Source of the DNA: Salinisphaera japonica YTM-1 | Lineage (GTDB): Bacteria > Pseudomonadota > Gammaproteobacteria > Nevskiales > Salinisphaeraceae | NCBI RefSeq assembly: GCF_003788585.1 | Contig: NZ_AYKG01000068.1 | Span: forward strand, 29,503 to 93,502 | DNA length: 64,000 bases | Reading direction: 5' to 3' | Shown here: piece by piece, positions 25,066-34,584 of the stretch | Numbering within the stretch: position 1 is the first letter of the stretch | Layout of the letters: each line of letters starts with the position of its first letter | Position numbers and translations under genes: made by a program | Notes under the pieces: generated by a model | The model's input: only the letters and a program-made list of their open reading frames with translations | What the model was told of the DNA's origin: nothing | The model's database searches: none

Positions 25066-27935
25066 GCACGCCCGTCGATGCGTTGCTTGGCCCCCTTTTT
25101 AAGTTGTTGCCGAGCAATCGATCCCAGCAGGATTCCGATGCCGGCGGCGAAACGCCGCAGCCGGATCCGGTCGACGACTCGAACGGTCAGCGCGGCCAAC
25201 CGCGGGGCACGCCGGTCACGCGCGGCGAGATCAAGGACTCCTACGAGCGCGGGCCGTCGTTTTCCCGCTATCTGCCCTTCGTGGAATACCTGCCTGATTC
25301 CGGCTGTTTCCTGCTCGAGGACGGCGTGTCGGTCGGGGTCGTCGCCGAGATCCGGCCGGTGCCCACCGAAGGCCGCTCGCAGGATGCGCTGTCGGCCGTT
25401 CGCGATCAGATCGAATCGGGCTTCCAGGACGCCTTGCCCGAATACGACAACCATCCCTGGATCATTCAGATCTTCGCCCGCGACGAGATCGATCCGACCC
25501 ACGATGTAAACGCGTTGCGGGCCCATACCGCGCCGCATCTGGCCGATGATGCGTTCACCCAAGCCTGGCTGGATGGCATGGCCGATCATCTGCACACGAT
25601 TTCCCGGCCGGGTGGGATCTTCCATGATGATCAGATCACGAACACCCGCTGGCGCGGCCAGACGCGCCGCGTGCGGCTCCTGCTCTACCGCTGGCTCGGT
25701 TCAAGCAATGATGCACCGGTCGCCGAAGACGAGGCCAACCGGGTCTATGACCGCCTGGCCGCCGCCTTGTCCGGCTCGGGCGTGCATATCGATCGCATGG
25801 ACGGCGCCGCGTTCCACCACTGGCTGTTGCCCTGGTTCAATCCGGCGCCGGCCTCCGATCGGCAGAATCCGGATCCCTTCTATCAGCGTGTCGCCTACCC
25901 CGGCGACGACGAGATCGGTCAACTCGCGCACTACGATCTCGGCGAGGACGTGATCCACAACAATCCGGTCGGTGATGTCGAGTCCGGGGTCTGGACCTTC
26001 GACGGCCTGCCGCATCGCGCCATTCCCGTCGAGGAAATGCGCCGTGCGCCCGATATTGGCCATATCACCGGCGAGATGGCGCGCTCCAGGGGCCAGGCCT
26101 ACAACGCGATCATGGATCAGCTGCCCGAAGACACGATCATGGCGCTCACGATCGTGGCGACGCCCCAAGAGCCGTTGGAAGATCATATCAACCGGCTGCG
26201 TCAAAAAGCGGTGGGTGACAGCGTCAAGGCCACCCAGGTGCGCCATGACTGCGACAAGGCACGCGAAATGCTGGCCGAACAGCACAAGCTGTATCAGTAC
26301 GCCCTGACCTTTTTTATTCGGGGTGATAACGACGCCGATCTGCGACGCCGCACGCTCACGCTCACAACACAGCTGCAACAGGCCAAGCTCAAGCCGGTAG
26401 CGGCCGAGGATGAAGTCGCACCGCTGAACACCTATCTGCGCTGGCTTCCGATGGCCTATGACCCCGCCGAGGACAAGCACGGCTGGTATACCCAGCTGGC
26501 CTATGTCCAGCATCTGGCCAACTTGACGCCGTTTTTTGGCCGCTCGCGCGGGACCCAGCATCCGGGGCTGTCGTTTTTCAACCGCGGTGGCGGTACGTTC
26601 TCGTTCGATCCGCTGTCGCTCGACGATCGCGCCAAGAACGGCCACATGTTCATATTCGGGCCGACGGGCGCCGGCAAGTCGGCGACGTTGAATGCGATCT
26701 TTTCCCAGGTCATGGCGCTGCGCCGCCCGCGACTATTCATCATCGAGGTCGGTAACTCCTTCGGCCTGCTGGCAGAAGATCTCGAACGCCACGGTCTGTC
26801 GGTGAACAAGGTGCGCCTGGCGCCGGGGGCCGCCCCGCCGCTGCCGCTGTTCGCCGATGCCCATCGCCTGCTCGAGGCGGATGCGGCCCAGGCGCGCAGC
26901 GTCTATGACCGCGCCGACGAACGTCACGCGGATGAGCCGGCGGTCGTCGAGGTGGATGACGAGGACGATGAAGCCGAACGTGACCTGCTGGGCGAGATGG
27001 AGATCACGGGTCGCCTGATGATTACCGGCGGCGATCCCAAGGAGGAAGCCGAGTTCCGCCGGGCCGATCGCCGCCTGGTTCGGGATGCGATCTATCGCGC
27101 GGCCCGCGCGACGTATGAGGCCGACCGACAGTGTCTGGCCGAGGATGTACGCACCGCGCTCTACGACATCGCGCGCGACCCGGATTTGCCCGAGGCGCGA
27201 CGCGCCAAGGCCCATGACATGGCCGAGTCGATGGGCCTGTTCTGTGACGGTTTCGACGGTCAGGTCTTCAACTCGCCAGGCCAGGCCTGGCCCGAGTGCG
27301 ACGTCACCGTGGTCGATCTGGCCCATTACGCTCGCGATGGCTACGAGGCCCAGCTGGCGTTGTCGGTGATCAGTCTGACCAACATCATCATGGGCATCGC
27401 GGAGCGTGACCAGTCATCGGATCGCGCCATCATCCAGGCGATCGACGAGGCTCACGTCGTGACCGTAAACCCGCTGCTCTCACCCTATCTCGTCAAGGTC
27501 GGCAAGATGGGCCGGAAATTGGGGTACTGGATCTGGCTGGCCACCCAGAATCTGGAAGATTTCCCGGATGCGGCCACGCGCCTGCTCAACATGATCGAGT
27601 GGTATGTCTGCCTGGTGACCCCGCCGGATGAAGTCGAGCAGTTGGCCCGCTTCAAGACCCTCACCGAGGATCAGAAGGGCTTGATTCGCTCGGCGACCAA
27701 GGCCCCTGGCAAATACACCGAAGGCGTCGTGTTGGCCGATCGCCTCGAGGCGTTGTTTCGGGTCGTGCCGCCGAGTCGCTATATGGCGCTGGCCGGTACC
27801 GAAAAAGAGGAAAAAGCCGAGCGCCGCCAGGTGATGAACGAGCTCGGCTGCAGCGAACTCGATGCCGCACTGCATATCGCCGCGACGATGGACGAGGCGC
27901 GCGGCATGAAGCCGAAAACCCAGGGAGACCCATGA
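25062..27935 (+). CDS. traC: Conjugative transfer ATPase TraC/VirB4-like (TIGR03744)
   Basis: A 957-residue VirB4-family ATPase that powers pilus assembly and secretion. Walker A is FGPTGAGKSATLN near residue 532; the Walker B region is QAIDEAHVVT near 791; the C-terminus has WIWLATQNLEDFPDA. The N-terminal half (SRYLPFVEYLPDSGCFLLED) is the TraC N-domain. An acidic insert (VDDEDDEAERD) near 630 is normal for the family. Overlaps neighbours by four bases on both sides. Confidence 0.92.
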   Translation: MSTPVDALLGPLFKLLPSNRSQQDSDAGGETPQPDPVDDSNGQRGQPRGTPVTRGEIKDSYERGPSFSRYLPFVEYLPDSGCFLLEDGVSVGVVAEIRPVPTEGRSQDALSAVRDQIESGFQDALPEYDNHPWIIQIFARDEIDPTHDVNALRAHTAPHLADDAFTQAWLDGMADHLHTISRPGGIFHDDQITNTRWRGQTRRVRLLLYRWLGSSNDAPVAEDEANRVYDRLAAALSGSGVHIDRMDGAAFHHWLLPWFNPAPASDRQNPDPFYQRVAYPGDDEIGQLAHYDLGEDVIHNNPVGDVESGVWTFDGLPHRAIPVEEMRRAPDIGHITGEMARSRGQAYNAIMDQLPEDTIMALTIVATPQEPLEDHINRLRQKAVGDSVKATQVRHDCDKAREMLAEQHKLYQYALTFFIRGDNDADLRRRTLTLTTQLQQAKLKPVAAEDEVAPLNTYLRWLPMAYDPAEDKHGWYTQLAYVQHLANLTPFFGRSRGTQHPGLSFFNRGGGTFSFDPLSLDDRAKNGHMFIFGPTGAGKSATLNAIFSQVMALRRPRLFIIEVGNSFGLLAEDLERHGLSVNKVRLAPGAAPPLPLFADAHRLLEADAAQARSVYDRADERHADEPAVVEVDDEDDEAERDLLGEMEITGRLMITGGDPKEEAEFRRADRRLVRDAIYRAARATYEADRQCLAEDVRTALYDIARDPDLPEARRAKAHDMAESMGLFCDGFDGQVFNSPGQAWPECDVTVVDLAHYARDGYEAQLALSVISLTNIIMGIAERDQSSDRAIIQAIDEAHVVTVNPLLSPYLVKVGKMGRKLGYWIWLATQNLEDFPDAATRLLNMIEWYVCLVTPPDEVEQLARFKTLTEDQKGLIRSATKAPGKYTEGVVLADRLEALFRVVPPSRYMALAGTEKEEKAERRQVMNELGCSELDAALHIAATMDEARGMKPKTQGDP

Positions 27936-28519
27936 ATCAAGATCGACCCGACGCGCCCCAGGCACGCGCGCCGTTCAAGGCGGTTAAGGGAAAATACGGC
28001 GTCAAGTTTCGCCAGGCGCCGCCACTCGGACAGACCGGGCCTGTGCTCGAGCTCGAGCACACCGGCCACGATCACGTCGTGCTCGATGTGCGCGAACGCT
28101 ATCGGCTCGCCAGCGGTCGGATCGGCTCGCGCCACCCGGTGCTGTTGGCCTTCAACAGTCACCAGGCGGTCGAGCTCGGAGGTCTGTTGTTCCATTTCGT
28201 CGATAGGCACCTGCGCAACGACGCCGAAGCGCCCTTTCATCACATCGTCACGACGCCCGAGCGGGCGGCGTGTGGCCCCAACTGGCTGATCGAGGATCAG
28301 GACACCGCGCGCGATCGGCTGGGCCGCCGGCGATCGCGCGCCCATGTCCTGGGCCTGACGCAGCGTTTTCTCGAGGTCTGCGAGGACGAATCCTTCGTCA
28401 AGAAAGTCTGTATGAATCTGGCCTTGTGGGCCAATCGATCCGGGGACGCCTTTGCTGTGGCCAAAGCCGAACAGGCGCTGTACCAGATGGCGATGGTGCC
28501 CGACGCGTTTGGGAACTGA
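27932..28519 (+). CDS. Hypothetical protein in the transfer operon
   Basis: A 195-residue cytoplasmic protein with no signal peptide or membrane segment. Segments include GHDHVVLDVRERYRLASG, and AFNSHQAVELGGLLFHFVD. I do not recognise a family, but it overlaps traC by four bases and so is almost certainly co-translated with it. Confidence 0.65.
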   Translation: MNQDRPDAPQARAPFKAVKGKYGVKFRQAPPLGQTGPVLELEHTGHDHVVLDVRERYRLASGRIGSRHPVLLAFNSHQAVELGGLLFHFVDRHLRNDAEAPFHHIVTTPERAACGPNWLIEDQDTARDRLGRRRSRAHVLGLTQRFLEVCEDESFVKKVCMNLALWANRSGDAFAVAKAEQALYQMAMVPDAFGN

Positions 28520-28526
28520 TGGGGCA

Positions 28527-28928
28527 ATGATGACACGCGTTGTTTACGCAATCACCGGAATCGCCCTGCTGGCCGCGGCGTCCGCGGCGCTGGCCGGTAC
28601 CGAGGTCTTCACCGTCGCCGGCGTGCCGGTGACCCATGTGCCGGACAACGCGACGGTGGTCGAACTCGACAAGCCGTCCCGGCTCGACAAGCAGCTGTCA
28701 CAGGGCCTGCCCGACAAGAAGGATACCGCAGCACGGGCGGTCCAGAAACGCCTGGCCGGCTTCAAGGAAGCGTATGGCGAGGCTTATAGCGGGCTCATGC
28801 GGGCCTGGCGACTCGGTGTGACGAAAGTACCGGCTGTGGTGGTCGACGGCACCTACGTCGTCTATGGCCAGCCGAACGTGACGGCCGCGGTGGCCGAGAT
28901 CCGCCGGGCCGAAACCAGGGAGAAATGA
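28527..28928 (+). CDS. Conjugative-element protein, TIGR03757 family
   Basis: A 133-residue periplasmic protein: signal peptide ending ASAALAG, then a TEVFTVAGVPVTHVPDNATV segment. The C-terminal VTKVPAVVVDGTYVVYGQPN is the family hallmark, and resembles the cis-Pro region of thioredoxin folds. There is no CxxC, so redox activity is doubtful. Likely to act with the TIGR03756/TIGR03755 proteins in pilus biogenesis, as TrbC and TraU do in F (inference). Confidence 0.85.
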   Translation: MMTRVVYAITGIALLAAASAALAGTEVFTVAGVPVTHVPDNATVVELDKPSRLDKQLSQGLPDKKDTAARAVQKRLAGFKEAYGEAYSGLMRAWRLGVTKVPAVVVDGTYVVYGQPNVTAAVAEIRRAETREK

Positions 28929-28930
28929 TC

Positions 28931-29881
28931 ATGAGACAACGACGTGCTCCGATTCTGCTGTTCGCCGCGCTCACGCTGCTCGTGAGTGCGAGCGTCGTGC
29001 CGCGGCCGGCCCAGGCCATCGATACCGGCACGATCGTCGCATCGGCGGCGTCCTGGGATTGCCTGGATTACCAGGTGACCGGCGTCTGCGTCTGGCTGAC
29101 CTGTACGCCGTTCGGTTGCTATACGCAGACCAGCGTCAAGGTCAAACACTATAGGCCGGATCTCATGGTCTCGGTTTATCAACAGACCGGCGATAACCCG
29201 TGGTCGGTTATTTCGCCGTTGGCCTCCCCCAATTTGACGGCCAAGACCGGCGGGGATCGCACCGAAGGCCGCGCGGGTCGCGACCACAGCAATTTACGCT
29301 TCAAGAACGCCGACGCAGTCGGCCATCCCGCCGCAGCCGGCTTCGATCTGCTGTCGAGTGTGGGGTACACCTGCGAGTCGTCGGCGACGCCGATGCAGCC
29401 CTATTTCCTGTCGGTATTCGACTCCCTGGCCTGGCGTGAGGGGGTGCCGGAATCGGGATATCCCGAAGCGCTGACACCCGGCTCACGAACCATCGGCCAG
29501 GTTGGTGACCAGTGGGGCCACGTCTATCCGCGCTCGGGCTTCGTCACACAGAGCAACGACTACAAGGCCGCGGCCGTGATCGCCCAGCGCGTGGCGGATT
29601 TTGTCACCCGGCAAGACCAGCCGCATGTCTATACGCCGCTACAGGGACACGAAAAGCCGGGTTACTGGCCGCCCGGTCCGGTCGTCGAAGGCGACGCGTC
29701 GACCGGCACGTGGCAACGGCTGCAGCCGAGTCTGACGAAGTCCTGCTCGGTATTCCCCGATCGCGGTATCGCCGCTAGCTATGCCGATGTGCTCGCCGAC
29801 GACGGCGACTACGTCTGGGCGCTGTGGCGCCCCTATGAATGCTGCCCGCGCCGCGGCGAGGAACTGATTTTTGCCAGCTAG
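28931..29881 (+). CDS. Conjugative-element protein, TIGR03756 family (TraU-like)
   Basis: A 316-residue exported, Cys-rich protein: signal peptide ending PRPAQA, then SWDCLDYQVTGVCVWLTCTP, typical of TraU-like proteins with many disulfides. The C-terminus has YVWALWRPYECCPRRG. I choose the ATG at 28931 because AGGGAG at 28917-28922 sits at good spacing; the ATG at 28925 is only two bases from it. The family is required for mating-pair stabilisation in related systems. Confidence 0.87.
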   Translation: MRQRRAPILLFAALTLLVSASVVPRPAQAIDTGTIVASAASWDCLDYQVTGVCVWLTCTPFGCYTQTSVKVKHYRPDLMVSVYQQTGDNPWSVISPLASPNLTAKTGGDRTEGRAGRDHSNLRFKNADAVGHPAAAGFDLLSSVGYTCESSATPMQPYFLSVFDSLAWREGVPESGYPEALTPGSRTIGQVGDQWGHVYPRSGFVTQSNDYKAAAVIAQRVADFVTRQDQPHVYTPLQGHEKPGYWPPGPVVEGDASTGTWQRLQPSLTKSCSVFPDRGIAASYADVLADDGDYVWALWRPYECCPRRGEELIFAS

Positions 29882-29891
29882 GGAGACAACA

Positions 29892-30327
29892 ATGAATAAC
29901 GACACTCATTTGGGTCTGCGCACGGCTCTGATGACAATGCTGATCGTCGGCATCGCATTGATGGCCGGTTGCGGCTCCGATGTCGGGCCGTCGGTCGACG
30001 AAGTGCGTCCGGATCTGCAGGACCGGATGGACGCGCGGTTCCACGGCGTGATTCGGCTTCTGGATTTTGAGAACGCCCAACGCAAGGCGCTTAGCGAGGA
30101 TCGCGTGCAATTTCACGTCAGTACGACCTATGTGCTCGATGAAGATCGCCTTGACGCCCTGCAGAAGAAAGAACACGCCCGTGGACGGCTTTTGGTACCG
30201 ACATGAGTTACGGCGTGACCAAAAGAGCCCGCCGTCTGTCCGGCAGCCACGATCAAGTGACGTGCTTTACAAGCGCACCGGACAAGACATCTGGCAACTC
30301 GCCGGGCTGGCGCCCGGCTATCAATAG
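29892..30327 (+). pseudogene. Small lipoprotein gene with single-base frameshift
   Basis: Starts MNNDTHLGLRTALMTMLIVG with lipobox LMAGC. The first frame ends at 30206 (105 codons). A second frame continues with VDGFWYRHELRRDQKSP and LYKRTGQDIWQLAGLAPGYQ to the stop at 30327, ten bases before the next gene. One surplus C at about 30177-30180 (GCCCGTGG) explains the shift; removing it gives about 145 residues ending at a natural position. GGGAG precedes the ATG. Function unknown; position between TraU-like and TraH-like genes suggests a transfer role. Confidence 0.7.
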
Positions 30328-30337
30328 AGGTGTCGCT

Positions 30338-31780
30338 ATGTCATTCATGACGCGTATCGCGATCGCCGGTCTGCTGTTCGGTGCCCTGTATCTCACGGTG
30401 CCGATGACGGCCTGGTCGGCTGCCGGCGACGATCTGTACTACCAGATCGGTGGCGGGGGCCCGGTGAGCGCGTCGGCCGGCCGCGGTTATCAGCCCGGCC
30501 AACTCGGTCTGGGGATCAACTGGAATCAGGGCTCGGCCTGCAGCGGGCTCAATCCCCAGGCGACAGTCGCCAATCAGCTGAACGGCGCGACCCGCGGCTT
30601 TCAGAACATGATGGGCTCGGTGGTGCAGAACGCCACGGGCGCGGTCGCGGCCCTTCCGGCGATGATTATCCAACGCGCCGCGCCGGGTCTCTATGATCTG
30701 CTGTCGAACGGCGTGCTGCAGGGGCGATTGGACTTCAACAAGGCCAAGACTTCGTGCAAGGCCATGGCCAAGCGCGCGGCCGATGCCATCACGTCCGGCG
30801 GCTGGCAGCAACAGGCCCAGGCCGAGAATTGGCAGCAAACCGCCGCGACCAACGGTGACGCGGTCGCCGCCGAGCAGACCGTCGAGTCGCAAGGCGGCGA
30901 CAAGGGCGTGACCTGGGTGGGCGGCGAAAAGCGCGGCGGCATCGCACAACAGCCAGTCGAGGTTACACATGATACGGCTGTCGCCGGCTACAACATCCTG
31001 CACGGTCGCACGGATCCCACCAGCACGCAGCCAGTCTCCGGTGGTGGCCAGGGCTGGGGTACTGTGCCGACATCCAGCGGCTCATGGCCCGGCAGTGGCG
31101 GTTCGGGATCGAGCGGCGGTGCCGGCGGCGTGGGCAACGGGTGTCACGGCGGCATGTGCACCGTCTGGGGCTCGCCTACCCAGGCGGCGCAGTGGATTAC
31201 CAACGTCGTCGGCGAAAAGGAAATCAAGACCTGCAGCGGCTGCGAGAAGGTGCAGTCGAAGTCCGGTGCCGGCCTGATGCGTGCCCTCGAGGACCAGCAG
31301 GACAAGATCGAAACCAAGCTGACGGCCATGGTCAACGCCAGCCAGCCGATCACTGATGCCAATCTGCGGGCAGTCTCGGCCGGCGCGACGCTGTCGATGT
31401 CCCGCGGTGTCATCAAGTCGCTGCAGCATGATCCACAAGGCGAGCTCCTGACGCATCGGCTGGCATCCGAGATGGCGTTGGCGCGCACGCTCACGCAGGC
31501 CCTCTGGGCACGGCGGATCATGCTGGCCGGCGCGGACGAGCCCGGTATTGCCAACAACAAGGAGGGTCAGGATGCCATCAACGGCGAATTAACCCATCTC
31601 GACCGCGGTATCGAGGCATTGCGGACCGAAATGGAAGTCCGTCGGTCGCTGGCCCACAACGCCGCCACAATGGCCCTGACCCGCAACCAGGGCCGCGCCG
31701 ATCGCGGCGCGCCCGCCAACACGGACGCAGGCAATCGCGAGATCGACACTCGAGACGCTATCGATGGCAATAACCAATAA
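30338..31780 (+). CDS. Conjugative-element protein, TIGR03755 family (TraH-like)
   Basis: A 480-residue exported protein. The signal peptide ends near AWSAAG; the mature start DDLYYQIGGGGPVSASAG and SACSGLNPQATVANQLNGAT are family marks. A Gly/Ser-rich linker covers about residues 235-270. The C-terminal half is helical. I use the ATG at 30338; the frame is open back to 30203 but overlaps the preceding lipoprotein gene. The 3' end overlaps the next gene by 17 bases. Confidence 0.86.
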   Translation: MSFMTRIAIAGLLFGALYLTVPMTAWSAAGDDLYYQIGGGGPVSASAGRGYQPGQLGLGINWNQGSACSGLNPQATVANQLNGATRGFQNMMGSVVQNATGAVAALPAMIIQRAAPGLYDLLSNGVLQGRLDFNKAKTSCKAMAKRAADAITSGGWQQQAQAENWQQTAATNGDAVAAEQTVESQGGDKGVTWVGGEKRGGIAQQPVEVTHDTAVAGYNILHGRTDPTSTQPVSGGGQGWGTVPTSSGSWPGSGGSGSSGGAGGVGNGCHGGMCTVWGSPTQAAQWITNVVGEKEIKTCSGCEKVQSKSGAGLMRALEDQQDKIETKLTAMVNASQPITDANLRAVSAGATLSMSRGVIKSLQHDPQGELLTHRLASEMALARTLTQALWARRIMLAGADEPGIANNKEGQDAINGELTHLDRGIEALRTEMEVRRSLAHNAATMALTRNQGRADRGAPANTDAGNREIDTRDAIDGNNQ

Positions 31781-32141
31781 AACCAGCCGACTCGGCGCCT
31801 GGGCGGTCTTTCTGATCGCCTGGGCTGCGGTCATCGTCGCGGCGCTGGTGATCGTCGCGGTCGGCGTGTCGATGGCCGGCGGCGCGGTCGGCTTCCGCGA
31901 CTGGCTGGCCCGCATCGCTCCCTACGCCCTGATCTGGCGTGTTGGCGTCTATGCCGTCGTCGGCACGCTCTATATCACCCGATGGCGCCCGCGCTTGCGC
32001 GCCGCCCAGCAACGCCAGACCGATGGCGGCGAAGCGGCTCACCAACGACTCGTTCGTGTCGAGCGGATGTTGCTGGTGGTGATCGCCGTGATCGAGGCGG
32101 CGAATCTGCCCGATCTCATCGGCTGGATGTCGGCGGGCTAG
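31764..32141 (+). CDS. Small membrane protein of the transfer operon
   Basis: A 125-residue protein with three hydrophobic segments (WAVFLIAWAAVIVAALVIVA near residues 13-34; about 55-72; MLLVVIAVIEAANLPDLI near 103-120). It sits between the TraH-like and TraG genes, where this element class carries a small membrane protein of unknown role. Confidence 0.75.
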   Translation: MAITNKTSRLGAWAVFLIAWAAVIVAALVIVAVGVSMAGGAVGFRDWLARIAPYALIWRVGVYAVVGTLYITRWRPRLRAAQQRQTDGGEAAHQRLVRVERMLLVVIAVIEAANLPDLIGWMSAG

Positions 32142-32153
32142 CGGAGAACCGTC

Positions 32154-33662
32154 ATGAGTGTGGATCTGAGCGTATTCGACTATTTCGAGAACGTCGTGCT
32201 GATGCTCGGCTGGATCGTGAACAACGCGATCTGGGGCGTTCTCAACAAGACGATGCTCGCCGCGGTGCCCTTTGCCGCGCTCATTATCCGTGAGTGGTAT
32301 ACCGCGCGGCGTGAAGGCGAGGACGAGGGCAACAAGGGTCTGCTCTCGCTCAACCGGATCGAGACCACGCTGTACGCGATGCTGCTGGTGTATGCGTTCG
32401 CCGCGGTCCCGCTGCTGAGCGTGCAGTTCGCGCCGGCGAATTACGATCAACAGCACTATGAGCAATGCGGCGTGAAGGTGGCGGGCAACGGCACGTCAAC
32501 TGGCGCCGGGGCGTCCTTGGGCGGCAAGACGGCCGATATTCCGCTGTGGTGGGCGGTTGTCCACGCGGTCTCGAACGGTATCACCAACGCCGCGCTGGCC
32601 GCACTGCCCTGTAATACCGACTATCAGTATCTGCGCACCGAACTCGATCGCACGGCGATCCAGGATCCGACGTTGCGCAGTGAGGTCGTGCGGTTCCAGC
32701 GCTGGTGTTATGGCCGCTCCCGGACCCAGCTGTTTCGCAAATCCGCCCGTCTGGACGCGGCCACAGCCAAGGATACCGACTGGATCGGGTCGCATTATTT
32801 CCTGAAAACCGCCGGCTACTACGACAGCTTCCAGTCGCATCGTCCGGTCAAGGGGTTTGCCTACAATGCGTCGCGGGACTCCGGCTTCGGGACGGGACCG
32901 TCGCAAGGCGGCTATCCCACCTGCAAGCAATGGTGGACCGCGTCCGGGAACGGGCTCAAGGCTCGCCTGTACGATCAGATCGATACCCGCCTCTGGCAGA
33001 ACATCCATGCGGCCTTCACGTCGTCGACGGCCGACGACTATGCCATTCGGGCCCTGCTGAACACGCATGGCGGCATGGCCAACGGCAATTCGGGCAGCGA
33101 TGTGATCTCGGGTTCCGGCGGCGGCAATGGACTCAACAGCACCGTGGGTACGGCGGTCGGCATGTTCGGGGCCGGACTGGGCTGGCTACCGGCCGAGGGC
33201 ATGAAGGATGTCGCGGCCCGGGCCATGCCCATGGTCCAGTACCTGCTGATGATGGCCATGGTCATCGCCATGCCGGTCTTGATCGTCATTTCCGGCTACA
33301 GCGCCAAGGTCGTCGGGATCCTGACCTTTTCCTACTTCGGGATGGCCTCGCTGACGTTCTGGTTCGGCTTGTCACGCTGGCTGAGCAACAACCTGGTGGA
33401 CATGCTCTACCAAAGTAATGCGGCCAAGCTCGGTTTTATGGCCGGCCTGGGCAATGCCTACGATATCTCGGTTCTGACCCTGGTGCAGGCGACGATGGTG
33501 GTTGTGTTACCCACCGCATGGCTCGCGATGTTGGGTTGGGCCGGTGCTGGGGCTGGTAGCGCGATGGGCACCGCAATGGGACAAGGGAGCAAGGAAGCAA
33601 GTAGTGCCGGCAAACAAGGCGGCCAGAAGGCACAAAGTAAAGCGTCAGGCGGGAAGCTGTAG
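32154..33662 (+). CDS. traG: TraG-like mating-pair formation membrane protein
   Basis: A 502-residue inner-membrane protein similar to the TraG N-terminal region. Segments include VLMLGWIVNNAIWGVLNKTM, then RIETTLYAMLLVYAFAAVPL, a large periplasmic loop with several Cys, and C-terminal helices (YLLMMAMVIAMPVLIVISGY). The tail is Gly/Ser/Lys-rich. It lacks the long periplasmic C-domain of F TraG, as is usual in MPF_G elements. It is the last gene of the operon and is followed by a terminator. Confidence 0.87.
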   Translation: MSVDLSVFDYFENVVLMLGWIVNNAIWGVLNKTMLAAVPFAALIIREWYTARREGEDEGNKGLLSLNRIETTLYAMLLVYAFAAVPLLSVQFAPANYDQQHYEQCGVKVAGNGTSTGAGASLGGKTADIPLWWAVVHAVSNGITNAALAALPCNTDYQYLRTELDRTAIQDPTLRSEVVRFQRWCYGRSRTQLFRKSARLDAATAKDTDWIGSHYFLKTAGYYDSFQSHRPVKGFAYNASRDSGFGTGPSQGGYPTCKQWWTASGNGLKARLYDQIDTRLWQNIHAAFTSSTADDYAIRALLNTHGGMANGNSGSDVISGSGGGNGLNSTVGTAVGMFGAGLGWLPAEGMKDVAARAMPMVQYLLMMAMVIAMPVLIVISGYSAKVVGILTFSYFGMASLTFWFGLSRWLSNNLVDMLYQSNAAKLGFMAGLGNAYDISVLTLVQATMVVVLPTAWLAMLGWAGAGAGSAMGTAMGQGSKEASSAGKQGGQKAQSKASGGKL

Positions 33663-33682
33663 ATACAACAGCTTCCCTTAAT
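33651..33682. terminator. Terminator between convergent genes
   Basis: GGGAAGCTGT at 33651-33660 pairs perfectly with ACAGCTTCCC at 33668-33677, loop of seven, followed by TTAATT. It overlaps the traG stop and faces the convergent gene at 33688, so it may work in both directions. Confidence 0.7.
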
Positions 33683-33687
33683 TGATG

Positions 33688-34191
33688 CTATTCATTCTCG
33701 TCGCCATCAACGCGCCAGCCCCCCATATAATAACCAGGACCTTGCCACCCGAACTGCCAACCATCTTCATCACTTTCATCGGTTGCAGTTTCAGGAATCC
33801 CGTTCTTGAGCATCAGGCCCAGAAGCGCTGCGACCGCAAGGACGATGAGAACGACCTGCCAGTGCATGACGGCCAGGACGACCACCATCGCGGCGAGTGC
33901 CGCGGCGATGCCGATCGTGGCTCGCTGGCCAAAACCGTGGCGATGGATGGCATAGGCGATCATCGGTACGACCGTCAGGGCCGCGCCGGTGGCCAGGAAA
34001 GCGCTCAGGCTGTCGAACGCACCGATCAGGCCGGCGCCTTCGGCCCGCGGATCCAGCAGCGCGGTCAGCACGCTCAGCAGGATCCAGGCGACCATGCCCA
34101 CCGTGCCGGCACCGAGCCAGCGCATCATCGTCCGGACAGACGACGTCGGGTGCCTCGCTGCCGGGTTCGTCTGCGCACTGTGAGTGGCCAT
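33688..34191 (-). CDS. Hypothetical membrane protein
   Basis: A 167-residue protein with four hydrophobic segments: WLGAGTVGMVAWILLSVLTA; SAFLATGAALTVVPMIAYAI; IGIAAALAAMVVVLAVMHWQ; VVLIVLAVAALLGLML. The C-terminal tail is acidic and Trp/Gly-rich. GGAGG sits seven bases before the ATG at 34191. It is convergent with traG and divergent from the antitoxin at 34330. No family recognised. Confidence 0.68.
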   Translation of the reverse strand: MATHSAQTNPAARHPTSSVRTMMRWLGAGTVGMVAWILLSVLTALLDPRAEGAGLIGAFDSLSAFLATGAALTVVPMIAYAIHRHGFGQRATIGIAAALAAMVVVLAVMHWQVVLIVLAVAALLGLMLKNGIPETATDESDEDGWQFGWQGPGYYMGGWRVDGDENE

Positions 34192-34329
34192 GATCGCCTC
34201 CGACCTTGATGCTTTCTCGATAAACAGCGTAGCGCTACAGCGACAGGGGCGCAATTTCGCCGCTTGCGTTATCATCTCCTGCCACTATAGTAACATCACT
34301 ACATAGGGGCCAAGTTTTGAGGTGATGCC

Positions 34330-34584
34330 ATGACGATTACGACTGTGAGTAGCCGCGACTTGAACCAGGATGTTACCCGTGCCAAGAAGGCGACTGAGAA
34401 TGGCCCGGTATTCATTACGGATCGGGGAAAGCCGGCGCATGTACTTTTGAGCATCGAGGAATACCAGCGACTCACCCACCAGCGTCGCAACATCGCGGAC
34501 GCGCTGGCGATGCCGGGTGTTGCGGATATCGAATTTTCGCCGCCGCGAGTAGACATCGAGACCCAGCCGGCTGAGTTTTCATGA
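34330..34584 (+). CDS. Phd/YefM-family antitoxin
   Basis: An 84-residue antitoxin: the N-terminal Phd fold TTVSSRDLNQDVTRAKKATE followed by GPVFITDRGKPAHVLLSIEE is diagnostic. The C-terminal tail (VADIEFSPPRVDIETQ) would bind the toxin. It is followed by a PIN toxin with a four-base overlap. It probably represses its own promoter together with the toxin. Confidence 0.88.
   Translation: MTITTVSSRDLNQDVTRAKKATENGPVFITDRGKPAHVLLSIEEYQRLTHQRRNIADALAMPGVADIEFSPPRVDIETQPAEFS

Noticed and set aside
33682..34209. A 175-codon plus-strand frame
   Set aside because: It is antisense to a membrane protein with four clear hydrophobic segments and a good ribosome site.
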